Positions 43,337 to 53,173 of a stretch of DNA of 64,000 nucleotides are shown here, piece by piece. The position numbers and the translations under genes are program-made. Under the pieces are notes generated by a model. That model worked only from the letters and a program-made list of their open reading frames with translations. It did no database searches and was not told where the DNA came from. This stretch comes from JAGVSZ01 sp019137045 (GTDB lineage Bacteria > Pseudomonadota > Gammaproteobacteria > Burkholderiales > SG8-39): NCBI GenBank assembly GCA_046347635.1, contig JAXMFT010000001.1:310001-374000 (forward strand), in the 5' to 3' direction. The first letter of the stretch is position 1, and the number at the start of each line of letters is the position of its first letter.

Positions 43337-44524
43337 TCAGAGCCCCAGCACCTGCTGCGCGATGATGTTGCGCTGAATCTCGTTGGAGCCGCCGTAGATC
43401 GACGTCTTGCGCCAGTTGAAGTAGCGCGCGGCGAGCGGGGCGGCGTAGTCGGGCGCGAGCGGCGCGGCGCTGCCGCCTTCCTCGATCGCGGTGCGCGAGA
43501 ACGGCAGGGCGAGCGGACCGAGCGCGTCCATCATCAGCTCGGTGAGCGCCTGCTGCACCTCGGTGCCCTTGATCTTCAGGATCGACGCCTCGGGCCCGGG
43601 CTTCGTCCGGCTCGACAGCACCCGCAGCAGCGTCATCTCGAGCGCGAGGAGGTCGATCTCGACCTGCGCGAGCCGCTGCCGGAAGACCGGGTCCGCGGCG
43701 AGCGGTCGCCCGTCCTTCGCCTGCTGCGCGGCGATCTCCTTCAGCAGCGCGAGCTCGCGCTTCGACGCGCCGACGCCGGTGATCCCGGTGCGCTCGTGGC
43801 CGAGGAGGTACTTCGCGTAGGTCCAGCCCTTGCCCTCGCTCCCCACGAGGTTCTCGAGCGGCACCTTCACGTCGTCGAAGAACACCTCGTTGACCTCGTG
43901 CTCCTCGTCGTACAGGTAGAGCGGCCGCACCGTCACGCCCGGCGCGTGCATGTCGATCAGGAGGAAGCTGATCCCCTCCTGCGGCTTGACCGACGAGTCG
44001 GTGCGCACCAGGCAGAAGATCATGTCGGCGTACTGCGCGAGCGTGGTCCAGGTCTTCTGCCCGTTCACCACGTAGTGGTCGCCCTGGCGCACCGCGCGCG
44101 TCTTGAGCGAGGCGAGGTCGGACCCGGAGCCGGGCTCCGAGTAGCCCTGGCACCACCAGTCCTCCGAGGAGAGGATGCGCGGCAGGTAGCGGCGCTTCTG
44201 CTGCTCGCTGCCGAACTGCATGATCACCGGCGCGACCATGTTCAGGCCGAACGGGATGAGCCGCGGCGCGCCGGCGGCGGCGCACTCCTCGTCGAAGATG
44301 TGCTGCTGCACCGCGCTCCAGCCGGTGCCGCCGTGCTCGACCGGCCAGCCGGCGGCGATCCAGCCCCGCTCGTGCAGGATCTTCTGCCAGCGCACGTAGT
44401 CGTCCTTCGCCAGGCGGCGGTGGCCGAGGACCTTCGCGCTGATGTCGCGCGGGAGCCGCGCGCGCACGAACTCGCGCACCTCGGCGCGGAACGCCTGCTC
44501 TTCCGGGGTGTAGTGGAGATCCAT
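43337..44524 (-). CDS. Acyl-CoA dehydrogenase, large partner (PimC-like)
   Basis: A 395-residue acyl-CoA dehydrogenase. The FAD-binding loops WWCQGYSEPGSGSDLASLKT and KTWTTLAQYADMIFCLVRTD are present, and IYGGSNEIQRNIIAQQVLGL closes the protein. It is the first gene of a two-gene operon with the smaller partner. Heterodimer formation is inferred from the pairing. Divergent from the UDP-glucuronate decarboxylase gene across 90 bp. Confidence 0.92.
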   Translation of the reverse strand: MDLHYTPEEQAFRAEVREFVRARLPRDISAKVLGHRRLAKDDYVRWQKILHERGWIAAGWPVEHGGTGWSAVQQHIFDEECAAAGAPRLIPFGLNMVAPVIMQFGSEQQKRRYLPRILSSEDWWCQGYSEPGSGSDLASLKTRAVRQGDHYVVNGQKTWTTLAQYADMIFCLVRTDSSVKPQEGISFLLIDMHAPGVTVRPLYLYDEEHEVNEVFFDDVKVPLENLVGSEGKGWTYAKYLLGHERTGITGVGASKRELALLKEIAAQQAKDGRPLAADPVFRQRLAQVEIDLLALEMTLLRVLSSRTKPGPEASILKIKGTEVQQALTELMMDALGPLALPFSRTAIEEGGSAAPLAPDYAAPLAARYFNWRKTSIYGGSNEIQRNIIAQQVLGL

Positions 44525-44614
44525 CGCAGCGGCCCTGCCGGGAGAAGTGCGATCTTACCGCGCGGCGCGATTGCGGTATAAGTCGCTTCGCGACGACACT
44601 TCCCGGGAACGACG

Positions 44615-45592
<978 letters not shown>

Positions 45593-45601
45593 GCGCCGGC
45601 G

Positions 45602-46339
45602 CTACGCCGCCGCTGGCGGCGCGACGCGACCCCGCGCACGCCGTGGCGCGCGATCGCCTGCGCGACCTGTCCCGACGCCTTCATCTCCTCGACGAACGCG
45701 TGCAGGTAGCGCGCCGCCGCGGCGCGCGCCACCGGCGTGCCGATCCCCTGCTGGATGGCGGTGAAACGGCCGTCGAGGATGCGCGCCCCGGGCAGCCGCG
45801 CGACGTCCTCCAGCAGCCGCGGCTTGAGCCCGGACAACGCGTCGAGCTTCTGCGCCACGAACAGCTCGTACGAGGCGGGGATCCCCTCGGCGCGCACGAG
45901 CTCGGCGTGCGCGAGCGTGCGGCTGAGATAGAGGTCGTACGCGGCCTTGTTCGCGACCGCGATCCGCACGCCGGCCGGTCGACCTCGTCGATGGTGCGGA
46001 TCAGCGAACCCGGCGGCACGAGGTAGCCGGCCTCGATCTCGAGGTAGGCGGCGGTGAAGGCGATCGCGTTCGCCCGCGCCGGCTCCGCCGCGAGGAACGC
46101 GACGTCCCAGGCGCCGCCGCTCACCGCGTCGGCCATCTTCCCGGCCTGCTCGTAGCGGACGAACTCGACCGGCACGCCGGGGCGGCGCGCGAGCTCGCGC
46201 GCGAGGTCAGCGCGATGCCCTGCGGCGCGCCGTCGGCGGCGTCCGCGCGGACGAGCAGGAAGTTGCCGTAGTTGATGCCGACGCGCAGGCGTCCGCCCGG
46301 GGCGAGCTCCGCGCGCAGCGCGGCCGTCATCGCGCTCAT
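45602..46339 (-). pseudogene. ABC transporter substrate-binding protein (family 3 type), disrupted by three frameshifts
   Basis: Three overlapping frames together spell a signal-less family 3 solute-binding protein of about 246 residues: GGRLRVGINYGNFLLVRADA, then VEFVRYEQAGKMADAV, then RIAVANKAAYDLYLSRTLAH and YLHAFVEEMKASGQVAQAIA. One missing base near 46209, another near 45970 and a third in the C-run at 45630-45633 would restore a single frame ending at TAG (45602-45604). The changes could be true decay or base-calling errors. The start ATG overlaps the stop of a short upstream ORF. Confidence 0.75.
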
Positions 46340-46443
46340 CGCGCGCATCCGCGCGGCTCGTGCACGCGCTCGGTCGACGCCGGGAACTGCGCGACGTTCT
46401 CCGGCTTGATGCGGATGGTCACCACCAGCACGAGCTCGCTCAT
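46336..46443 (-). pseudogene. Short remnant resembling an antibiotic biosynthesis monooxygenase (ABM) N-terminus
   Basis: A 35-codon frame beginning MSELVLVVTIRIKPENVAQF, which resembles the first strand and helix of ABM/YgiN-type quinol monooxygenases, then ending ERVHEPRGCAR, which recalls the EPGC motif that normally comes later. The rest of the domain is missing, so an internal deletion is likely. Its TGA overlaps the start of the solute-binding pseudogene. Confidence 0.4.
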
Positions 46444-46547
46444 TCCGTTCTCCGCGTAGGCCCCGCCGCGGGCGGCCGCGGCGCGCGGGAGCGCGCTGGA
46501 ACATAGTCCGGCCGGCGCCCACCGTCAAGCTCGGGGACAATGCGCGC

Positions 46548-47540
46548 ATGCGCGCGCACCGCCTCTGCACCGCGCCGATGATGGACTGGTCGGACCGGCA
46601 CTGCCGGTTCTACTTCCGCGCGCTCGCGCCGCACGCGGTCGTCTACACCGAGATGGTCACCACCGCGGCGCTGATCCACGGCGATGCGCCGCGGCACCTC
46701 GACTTCGACCCGGCCGAGCACCCGGTGGCGCTGCAGCTCGGCGGGAGCGAGCCCGACGAGCTCGCCGCCTGCGCCCGGCTCGGCGCGCGCTGGGGCTACG
46801 ACGAGATCAACCTCAACTGCGGCTGCCCGTCGGAGCGCGTGCAGCGCGGCGCGTTCGGAGCGTGCCTCATGGCCGAGCCCGAGCTGGTCGCCGACTGCAT
46901 GAAGGCGATGCAGGACGCGGTGCCGATCCCCGTCACGGTCAAGCACCGGCTCGGCCTCGACCGCGTCGAGGATTACGGCTTCGCCCGCCGGTTCGTCGAG
47001 ACGGTCGCGCGCCGGGCGGGATGCCGGACGTTCATCGTGCACGCGCGCAACGCCGTGCTGAAGGGTCTCTCGCCGCGCGACAACCGCGCGGTCCCGCGGC
47101 TGCGGCACGACGAGGTGCACCGGCTGAAGCGCGACTTTCCCGAGCTGGAGATCGTCGCCAACGGCGGCTACGCATCGCTCGCGGCGGTGGAGGCCGCGCT
47201 CGCGCGTGGACGGCGTGATGCTCGGGCGCGCCGCGTACCACGACAGCTACTGCCTGGCGGCGATCGACGCGCGCCTGTTCGGCACGACCGCACCGACGCG
47301 CGCCGAAGTGGTCGCGCGCATGCACCGCTACGCGGTCGCGGAGGTCGCGCGCGGCACGCCGCTGCGGGCGATCGCGCGCCACCTGCTCGGCCTCTACCAG
47401 GGCCGCCCGGGCGCGCGCGCCTGGCGCCGCATGCTCTCGGATCCCGCGGCGCTCCGGCGCGACGACCCCGAGCTCCTCCTCGCCGCCGCCGCGCGATGGA
47501 GGGGTGCGCGTCCCGCCGCAGCCCGGGACTTCTTGCATAA
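46548..47540 (+). pseudogene. dusA: tRNA-dihydrouridine synthase DusA, frameshifted near 47205
   Basis: The first 219 codons encode DusA, which reduces U20/U20a in tRNA with FMN: LCTAPMMDWSDRHCRFYFRA, then INLNCGCPSERVQRGAFGAC with catalytic Cys93 and TVKHRLGLDR. After AALA the frame breaks; the conserved continuation VDGVMLGRAAYHDSYCLAAI lies in another frame from 47206. Loss of a GC dinucleotide or gain of one base would explain it. The continuation frame has no stop before the acetyltransferase gene. Real inactivation or assembly error cannot be told apart. Confidence 0.8.
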
Positions 47541-47550
47541 TCCGCGCGCC

Positions 47551-48213
47551 ATGAACGGAACGAGGGTCACCGGCGGCGCGGACGGCGCGAGCCTGCGCGA
47601 GCGCCCGGCTACGGCGGCGCCGATCCCGGCGGGCGAGACGCGGGCGGGCGCGATGGTGACGCACGTCCTGCCGCAGCTCGGCTCCCGTGCGGCGCCGCGC
47701 GCGGCCGCCGTCCGCGCGGAGGAACCGGGCGACGCGCGCGCGATCCGGCGCGTGGTGGTCGCCGCGTTCAAGGGGCAGCTCGAGGCGGACCTGGTGGACA
47801 CGCTGCGCCGCCACGGCAAGGTCTCCGCGTCGCTGGTCGCGACTTTCGGCCACGCGATCGTCGGCCACGTGCTGCTGAGCGACGTCGCGCTGCACGGCCC
47901 GGGGCTCTCCCCGCGCGGCGCCGGGCTCGCGCCGCTCGCGGTGCGGCCCGCCCTGCAGCGGCGCGGCATCGGCACGGCGCTGATGCGCGCCGCGCTCGCC
48001 GGCGCGCGCGAGGCGGGCTACGGGTTCGTGGTGCTGCTCGGCGATCCCGCGTACTACCGGCGCTTCGGGTTCCGCACCGCGACGACGCTCGGGCTCGCGT
48101 GCGAGTTCGACGCGCCGGAAGAGGCGTTCATGGCGCTCGAGCTCGCCCCCGGCGCGCTCTCCGGCGCCGGCGGGCTGGTGCGCTACGAGCCGGAGTTCGA
48201 CGCCGCGCTGTGA
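47551..48213 (+). CDS. GNAT family N-acetyltransferase (YhbS-like)
   Basis: A predicted 220-residue protein. The GNAT fold covers about 55-190: VRAEEPGDARAIRRVVVAAF, the acetyl-CoA-binding stretch LQRRGIGTALMRAALAGARE and VVLLGDPAYYRRFGFRTATT, typical of YhbS-like enzymes. ATG 47551 and 47653 are both possible starts; a CATAAT hexamer at 47536 lies too close to 47551 for a normal leader, which favours 47653. The frame is open into the dusA 3' end. Confidence 0.85.
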   Translation: MNGTRVTGGADGASLRERPATAAPIPAGETRAGAMVTHVLPQLGSRAAPRAAAVRAEEPGDARAIRRVVVAAFKGQLEADLVDTLRRHGKVSASLVATFGHAIVGHVLLSDVALHGPGLSPRGAGLAPLAVRPALQRRGIGTALMRAALAGAREAGYGFVVLLGDPAYYRRFGFRTATTLGLACEFDAPEEAFMALELAPGALSGAGGLVRYEPEFDAAL

Positions 48214-48217
48214 GCGC

Positions 48218-48565
48218 TCAGCGCGGCGCGCGCTTGCAGTTCTCGAACAGCCGCTTCCCGTCCTCCTCCAGCTGCGCGTCGTCGCCCTGCGTGCGCAGGT
48301 CGGTGCGGCCGTTCGAGTAGCCGACGCCCGACGCCGCGCGCGTCGCGTCGAGGCGGAACTCGCGCTCGGGAAACATCACCATCGCGGCCTTTCCGCCCTC
48401 GAGGTAGCGCACGACCAGCGTCTTGTTGCCGTCGCACTTGTAGACGGCCGCGTCGGCCGGATACCACGGACGATCGGCGGCCGGCGTGCTGCCGAACGGC
48501 CACCAGCTCGAGCACCCGGCGAGCGCCGCGACCGCGCCCGCCGCCCAGAGACTCCCTCTCCTCAC
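48218..48565 (-). CDS. MliC-like lysozyme-inhibitor lipoprotein
   Basis: A 115-residue lipoprotein. The lipobox is AALAGC, then SSWWPFGSTPA. The following region (YKCDGNKTLVVRYLEGGKAA; GVGYSNGRTDLRTQGDDAQL; LFENCKR) resembles the MliC/C-type lysozyme inhibitor family, with the two Cys of its disulfide. The GTG at 48565 is preceded by GGAGGAGG. It would sit in the outer membrane facing the periplasm and guard peptidoglycan from lysozyme. Confidence 0.82.
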   Translation of the reverse strand: MRRGSLWAAGAVAALAGCSSWWPFGSTPAADRPWYPADAAVYKCDGNKTLVVRYLEGGKAAMVMFPEREFRLDATRAASGVGYSNGRTDLRTQGDDAQLEEDGKRLFENCKRAPR

Positions 48566-48584
48566 GACACCTCCTCCAATCGAA

Positions 48585-49196
48585 TCAGCATTCCGGCTCG
48601 CCCGGCGCGGGGGCCGGCGCGGGATCGAAGCCAAACCGCGCCGGCACCGCCGCCGCCTTGATCGCGCTCAGCGGCACGCGCCTGCGCCCGAGGTGGAGCG
48701 CGAGGTCGGGCAGCGCCCCGGCGGTGAGCGCCGCGAGCGACTCCTCGCCCGCCGGGCCGGCCGCGGTCTCGATGCGATCGAGGAGCCGCGGCAGGTCGCG
48801 GTCGAGCAGCACGCCCGGCCCGAGCTCGGTCTCGAGCAGCAGCATTCCCGCGTCGTCGATCCACGCCGCGCGCACCGCGGACGCCGCCTGCCCGGTGTGC
48901 GTCTCGAGCGATTCGCCGTCGCCGCGCAGGCGGTACACGATCGGCGTGTACTCGAGCGCGACGAACACGCGCTGCGGCCCGTTCTGGAAGAACCAGCGCC
49001 CCGCGTCGTCGTGCGCGTAGTTGCGGCCGATGAAGTCCACCACCGCCTCGTTCGCGATGCGCTCGAACACCGCTTCGCCCGCGCGCGGCTGGCGCGACTT
49101 CACCAGCCAGTTGCCGCGCCGGTCGAGCCGCAGCCAGCCGAACACGTTCGGCACGTTCGGCCACTTCTGCATCGCACGGATGACGATCTCGTCCAC
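48585..49196 (-). CDS. Conserved hypothetical protein, betaproteobacterial type
   Basis: A 203-residue soluble protein. Conserved-looking stretches are MQKWPNVPNVFGWLRLDRRG, VVDFIGRNYAHDDAGRWFFQ and NGPQRVFVALEYTPIVYRLR. I recall close relatives across Burkholderiales with no assigned function. The GTG at 49196 is chosen because it precedes the conserved start closely; no clear ribosome site is visible. It lies 19 bp upstream of the lipoprotein gene and may be co-transcribed with it. Confidence 0.78.
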   Translation of the reverse strand: MDEIVIRAMQKWPNVPNVFGWLRLDRRGNWLVKSRQPRAGEAVFERIANEAVVDFIGRNYAHDDAGRWFFQNGPQRVFVALEYTPIVYRLRGDGESLETHTGQAASAVRAAWIDDAGMLLLETELGPGVLLDRDLPRLLDRIETAAGPAGEESLAALTAGALPDLALHLGRRRVPLSAIKAAAVPARFGFDPAPAPAPGEPEC

Positions 49197-49222
49197 GACG
49201 GCGGGTCGCAAATGGAGCGCGG

Positions 49223-49229
49223 CTAGAAT
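49223..49229 (+). promoter_or_regulatory. CTAGAAT -10-like element
   Basis: TAGAAT lies 35 bp before the DMT transporter start at 49265, in the divergent spacer with the hypothetical gene. No clear -35 element. Confidence 0.3.
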
Positions 49230-49264
49230 GCCACAGAAATGCGCCCGCTCTTGCGCCCGGCTCA

Positions 49265-50128
49265 GTGACCGCCGCCGCCCTCGCGCTCGTCCTCGCCGCG
49301 GCGCTCGCACACGCGACCTGGAACTACTTCCTGAAGCGCGCCCGCGGCGGCGCCGGCTTCATGACGCTGGTCGCGGCGACCGCGGCGGTGATCTGGGCCC
49401 CGCTCGCCGCGGGGCAGTGGCTCTACGTCGGCTACGAGTTCCGGCTCGTCCACCTGTGGCCGATCGTCGTGAGCGCGCTCGTGCACACGGTCTACTTCCT
49501 GCTCCTCGACCGCGGCTACCGGCACGGCGACCTTTCCGTCGTCTATCCGCTCGCGCGGGCGACCGGCCCGGTCCTCACCATCGGTGTCGCGATCGCGTTT
49601 CTCGGCGAGCGCCCGGGCGCGCTCGCGCTTGCGGGCGCAGCGCTCGTCATCCTCGGTGCCTACCTCCTGACCGGGAACCCGCTGCGCCTCTTCTCGCGCG
49701 ACCGCCCCAGGGGCGCAGGCTTCGCGCTCCTCACCGGCTGCACGATCGCGCTCTACACCGTGGTGGACAAGATCGCGGTGAGCCACTACCTGATCCCACC
49801 GATCGTGTTCGACTGGGCGTGCCTCGCGCTGCGCGTCGTCATGCTGTGGCCGATCGCGACGTGGCAGGCGCCCGACGCGCTCGCCGCGTCGTGGCGGGCC
49901 GACCGGCGCTGGATCGTGCTGGTCGCGATCCTGTCCCCGCTCGCCTACATCCTGGTCCTCACCGCGATGGCGTTCACGCCGGTGAGTTACGTCGCGCCGG
50001 CGCGCGAGTTGAGCATCCTCTTCGCCGCGCTCATGGGGACGCGGTTCCTGAAGGAGGCCGACGCCAGGCGAAGACTCGTCGCCGCGAGCCTGATCGTCGC
50101 CGGCATCGCCGGCCTCGCGCTCGGCTGA
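49265..50128 (+). CDS. EamA/DMT family transporter
   Basis: A 287-residue, ten-helix drug/metabolite transporter with two EamA repeats: about 1-135 (HATWNYFLKRARGGAGFMTL; VVYPLARATGPVLTIGVAIA) and about 150-287 (PVSYVAPARELSILFAALMG). The GTG is the only start giving the first helix. Typically exports amino acids or metabolites; substrate unknown. Confidence 0.9.
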   Translation: MTAAALALVLAAALAHATWNYFLKRARGGAGFMTLVAATAAVIWAPLAAGQWLYVGYEFRLVHLWPIVVSALVHTVYFLLLDRGYRHGDLSVVYPLARATGPVLTIGVAIAFLGERPGALALAGAALVILGAYLLTGNPLRLFSRDRPRGAGFALLTGCTIALYTVVDKIAVSHYLIPPIVFDWACLALRVVMLWPIATWQAPDALAASWRADRRWIVLVAILSPLAYILVLTAMAFTPVSYVAPARELSILFAALMGTRFLKEADARRRLVAASLIVAGIAGLALG

Positions 50129-50173
50129 GGCGGATGCTAGAGTGAAGCGCCCGCACGCGCGCGCAAGTCGGCC

Positions 50174-50488
50174 ATGATCACCGCGATCGTTCTCTTCAAG
50201 CTCCCCGCCGGCATGACGCGCGAGCAGTACGCGGCGAAGGCGCGCGAATCCGCTGCCGCCTGGGGCGCCAACCCCGACCTCGTCCGCGCGAACTACCTGT
50301 ACGACGCCGAGCGCGGCTGCGGGGGCGGGGCCTACACGTGGAAGTCGGTCGCCGACGCGCAGAAGTGGCATGGCAAGGCGTTCCGGAAGCTCGTCGCGGG
50401 GCTCCACGGCAGCGAGCCGACCTTCGCCTACTACGACACCCCGATCCTGGTCGACAACGGGGCGCGCCACGTCCGCGCAGCGGACTGA
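50174..50488 (+). CDS. Small dimeric alpha/beta-barrel protein (YdhR/monooxygenase-like)
   Basis: A 104-residue protein with the beta-alpha-beta-beta-alpha-beta pattern of ABM/YdhR proteins: MITAIVLFKLPAGMTREQYA, then NYLYDAERGCGGGAYTWKSV. It probably dimerises through ferredoxin-like folds. The reaction is unknown. A methyltransferase gene follows after 16 bp. Confidence 0.8.
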   Translation: MITAIVLFKLPAGMTREQYAAKARESAAAWGANPDLVRANYLYDAERGCGGGAYTWKSVADAQKWHGKAFRKLVAGLHGSEPTFAYYDTPILVDNGARHVRAAD

Positions 50489-50504
50489 GCGGCACAGGAT
50501 CGCC

Positions 50505-51554
50505 GTGAGCGCACCCGCACCGGGCCAGATCACCGCGGACACCCAGACTGCCAGGGTGTTCGAGTGGCGGCGCGGTTTCAACGCGATGCACGTCATCGAC
50601 CTCGGCGTGCGGCTCGGGCTGTTCGGCGCGATCGCGAAGTCCCCTGGCGTCACGCCGGGCGAGGTCGCAGCAACGCTCGGCCTGCACGCGCCGTACGTCG
50701 AGACCTGGTGCACCACCGCCTACTCGTTCGGGATGCTCGAGGGCGGCGACGACCGGAAGTTCCGCCTCGCCCCGTTCATGGACCAGATCCTTGCGAACCC
50801 CGGGCACCCGCGCTATCTGGGCGGCTACGTGCGCCTCGGGACCGAGTTCGCGACCGAGGACTTCCGCTTCTGCCGCGACGCGTTCCGCAGCGGCGCGACC
50901 GTGCCGTTCCAGGGACGGAGCGACGCGTTTGCCGAGACCGTCGCGCAGGCGACCGCGGGCCTGCAGGTTCTGAGCGCACGCAAGGTTCTCCCGGGGCTGC
51001 CCGGTCTGACGGAGAAGCTCGAAGCGGGCGGCGCGATCCTCGAAGTCGGGTGCGGCGCCGGCCGCCACCTGCTGCAGCTCGCCAAGGCGTTTCCGGGCGC
51101 GCGCTGCGTCGGCTCGGAGATCGACCCGTTCGGGCTCGCGGCGGCACGCGCCGCGATCGCCGCGGCGGGCGTCGCGGATCGCGTCACGTTCGCCGCGGGC
51201 GATCTCGCCACGGCGGTGCCGGCGGGCGGGTTCGACGCCGTCGTGATGATCGAGGTGCTGCACGAGATCGCCCCCGGCGCGCGCCAGGGCGTGATCGACG
51301 GCTGCGCGCGCGCGCTCGCACGCGGCGGCTGGCTGGTGATCATCGACGAGACCTACCCGGAGACGCTCGCTGAATCGCGCCGTTCCGAGTTCCTGTTCCC
51401 GGTGCAGACGGGGATGGAGGAACTGGCGTGGGGGAACGTCATCCCGACGCGCGGCGAGCAGGAGCGTCTCTTGCGCGCGGCCGGATTCACCGGCGCGATC
51501 GACCGCTCGCTGATCGGCGAAGGGTTCACGCTGCTGACGACGCGCAAGCCCTGA
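50505..51554 (+). CDS. Class I SAM-dependent methyltransferase with N-terminal winged helix
   Basis: A 349-residue protein. The first 100 residues resemble the dimerisation/winged-helix domain of O-methyltransferases (ARVFEWRRGFNAMHVIDLGV; TPGEVAATLGLHAPYVETWC). The catalytic domain follows: ILEVGCGAGRHLLQLAKAFP is the SAM motif, then SEIDPFG and VVMIEVLHEIAPG. It methylates an unknown small molecule. GTG start. Confidence 0.88.
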   Translation: MSAPAPGQITADTQTARVFEWRRGFNAMHVIDLGVRLGLFGAIAKSPGVTPGEVAATLGLHAPYVETWCTTAYSFGMLEGGDDRKFRLAPFMDQILANPGHPRYLGGYVRLGTEFATEDFRFCRDAFRSGATVPFQGRSDAFAETVAQATAGLQVLSARKVLPGLPGLTEKLEAGGAILEVGCGAGRHLLQLAKAFPGARCVGSEIDPFGLAAARAAIAAAGVADRVTFAAGDLATAVPAGGFDAVVMIEVLHEIAPGARQGVIDGCARALARGGWLVIIDETYPETLAESRRSEFLFPVQTGMEELAWGNVIPTRGEQERLLRAAGFTGAIDRSLIGEGFTLLTTRKP

Positions 51555-51562
51555 GCCCGGGC

Positions 51563-52279
51563 TCAGAGCGCGGCGGCGAACTTCGGATACGTCTCGGCGA
51601 TCTCGTCGCGGATCGGACCGCGGATGAGCGCGAGCACCCGCGGGTCGGGCTCGGGCGTCGTCGGCACCCGCGCCGGGCAGTCGAACTCGAAGCCGGTGTT
51701 CGCGACGATCTCCTCGACGGTGTGGCCCGGGTGCACGCTCTCGAGCGCGAAGCGCCGGCGCGCCTTGTCGAACGCGAGCAACCCCAGCCCGGTGAGCAGC
51801 TTCCACGGCCCGCCGGGGCGGTAGACCCCGGGCGGGCTCGTCCCCGGAGCGCTCACGAAATCGACCTTCCGCACGAACACGCGCGGCGTGTGCTCCTCGC
51901 GGAAGAGGATCACCCGCGGCACGACGAAGTACAGGTATGCCGACCCGAACGAGCCCGGCCAGCGCACGTCCACCCGCGGGTACTCGCCTGCACCGACCAG
52001 GTTGATGTTCGCGGCGCCGTCGATCTGGCCGCCGCCGAGGAAGAACACGTCGACGCGTCCCTGCGCCGCGCGGTCGAACGTCTCCACCCCGCCGTTGGTG
52101 AAGTCGGTGTGCCTGCGCGAGCCGAGGATGGTCACGCGCAGCGCGCCGCCGGCGAGCGCGCGCGCGACCAGCGCCGCCGAGCCGGGGATCGGCGACTGGT
52201 TGCCGATCACCACGCTGCGGCTGCCTTCCAGGAGGCGCGCGATCGCGCCGATCAGGATCTCGGTCTTCGAGGCGCTCAT
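51563..52279 (-). CDS. CoA-transferase family protein, beta subunit (IpdB-like)
   Basis: A 238-residue class I CoA-transferase-fold protein: ARLLEGSRSVVIGNQSPIPG, FFLGGGQIDGAANINLVGAG and VRKVDFVSAPG. The canonical ENG motif that carries the catalytic Glu in SCOT-type beta subunits is not at the expected position, where GNQSPIPG is found. This matches the IpdAB and related branch, in which the Glu comes from the alpha chain and the reaction may be ring hydrolysis. The ATG overlaps the alpha stop by 4 bp. Confidence 0.87.
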   Translation of the reverse strand: MSASKTEILIGAIARLLEGSRSVVIGNQSPIPGSAALVARALAGGALRVTILGSRRHTDFTNGGVETFDRAAQGRVDVFFLGGGQIDGAANINLVGAGEYPRVDVRWPGSFGSAYLYFVVPRVILFREEHTPRVFVRKVDFVSAPGTSPPGVYRPGGPWKLLTGLGLLAFDKARRRFALESVHPGHTVEEIVANTGFEFDCPARVPTTPEPDPRVLALIRGPIRDEIAETYPKFAAAL

Positions 52280-53100
52280 GTTCTCTCGGCGGCCGGCGCG
52301 GCGGCGAGCCAGGCGGCGAGCCAGGACGCGAACCCCTCGCGCGTGCGCGCCGCCTGCGCGTAGCGCCCGAGCGCGGCGTCGTCGGGCGCGTACCGCCCCG
52401 GCAGGCCGAGCGGCCAGGCGCCGCGCGGCGCGAGCGCGATCCGCTCGACGTAGAGCGCGGGAATCACCGCGCCGGCGCGCTCGGGATCCTGGAGCAGGTC
52501 GTCGTCGACCACCTCCTCGACGGTGACGGCGGTCGCGCGCGCCGCCTGCGCCATGTTCACGAGGTCGCGCGAGCGCCCGATGAACACGTTGCCGTGCCTG
52601 TCGGCGCGCGGCGCGTGGAACAGCGCGACGTCGGGGCGGAGCGCGGGGAGCACAACCACCGGATCGCCCGGCGCGAACGGATTGTCGATCACCTTCCAGT
52701 CCGGCCGGTGCGCGACGAGGTCGCTGCCGAGCAGGCCGCGCAGCGGGATGAACGGCAGGCCCTTCATTCCGGCCTGGATCGCGGCGTGGATCGCCGGGCA
52801 GGTGGCATCGAGGATCCGCACGCTGCCCTCGCGCGCGGCGGCCGCGAAGCGCGGCCCGGTGCCGTACTCGCCGATCGACACCGCGGAAGTCTCGATCGCG
52901 GCGACGCAGCCGGCGCCGATCAGCGCGTCGGCCTGGATGCTGCTCGTCGGCACGCAGACCAGGCGCAGCCCCCGCGCCGGCCGGCGCACGAGCTCGCGCG
53001 TCGCCGCCATCGCCACGCCGAACGGCGCGCTCGGGACCGCGACCGTCGCGCCGTCGGGAATCGCGGCGGCGAGCGCGGCGAGGTCGCAGAAGGAGTCCAT
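52276..53100 (-). CDS. CoA-transferase family protein, alpha subunit (IpdA-like)
   Basis: A 274-residue alpha subunit. ALIGAGCVAAIETSAVSIGE then YGTGPRFAAAAREG places a Glu close to where IpdA has its catalytic Glu. ILDATCPAIHAAIQAGMKGL, LFHAPRADRHGNVFIG and ATAVTVEEVVDDD are further family stretches. With the beta chain it forms an operon with an ATGA overlap. Substrate unknown: steroid-ring-derived or other CoA ester. Confidence 0.87.
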   Translation of the reverse strand: MDSFCDLAALAAAIPDGATVAVPSAPFGVAMAATRELVRRPARGLRLVCVPTSSIQADALIGAGCVAAIETSAVSIGEYGTGPRFAAAAREGSVRILDATCPAIHAAIQAGMKGLPFIPLRGLLGSDLVAHRPDWKVIDNPFAPGDPVVVLPALRPDVALFHAPRADRHGNVFIGRSRDLVNMAQAARATAVTVEEVVDDDLLQDPERAGAVIPALYVERIALAPRGAWPLGLPGRYAPDDAALGRYAQAARTREGFASWLAAWLAAAPAAERT

Positions 53101-53173
53101 GGGCGCGGGAGTATGCGCCGGTTTCGCGACGATCGGCGTCGCTATACTGCGCCCCTTGCCCGAGGAGCGCCCG

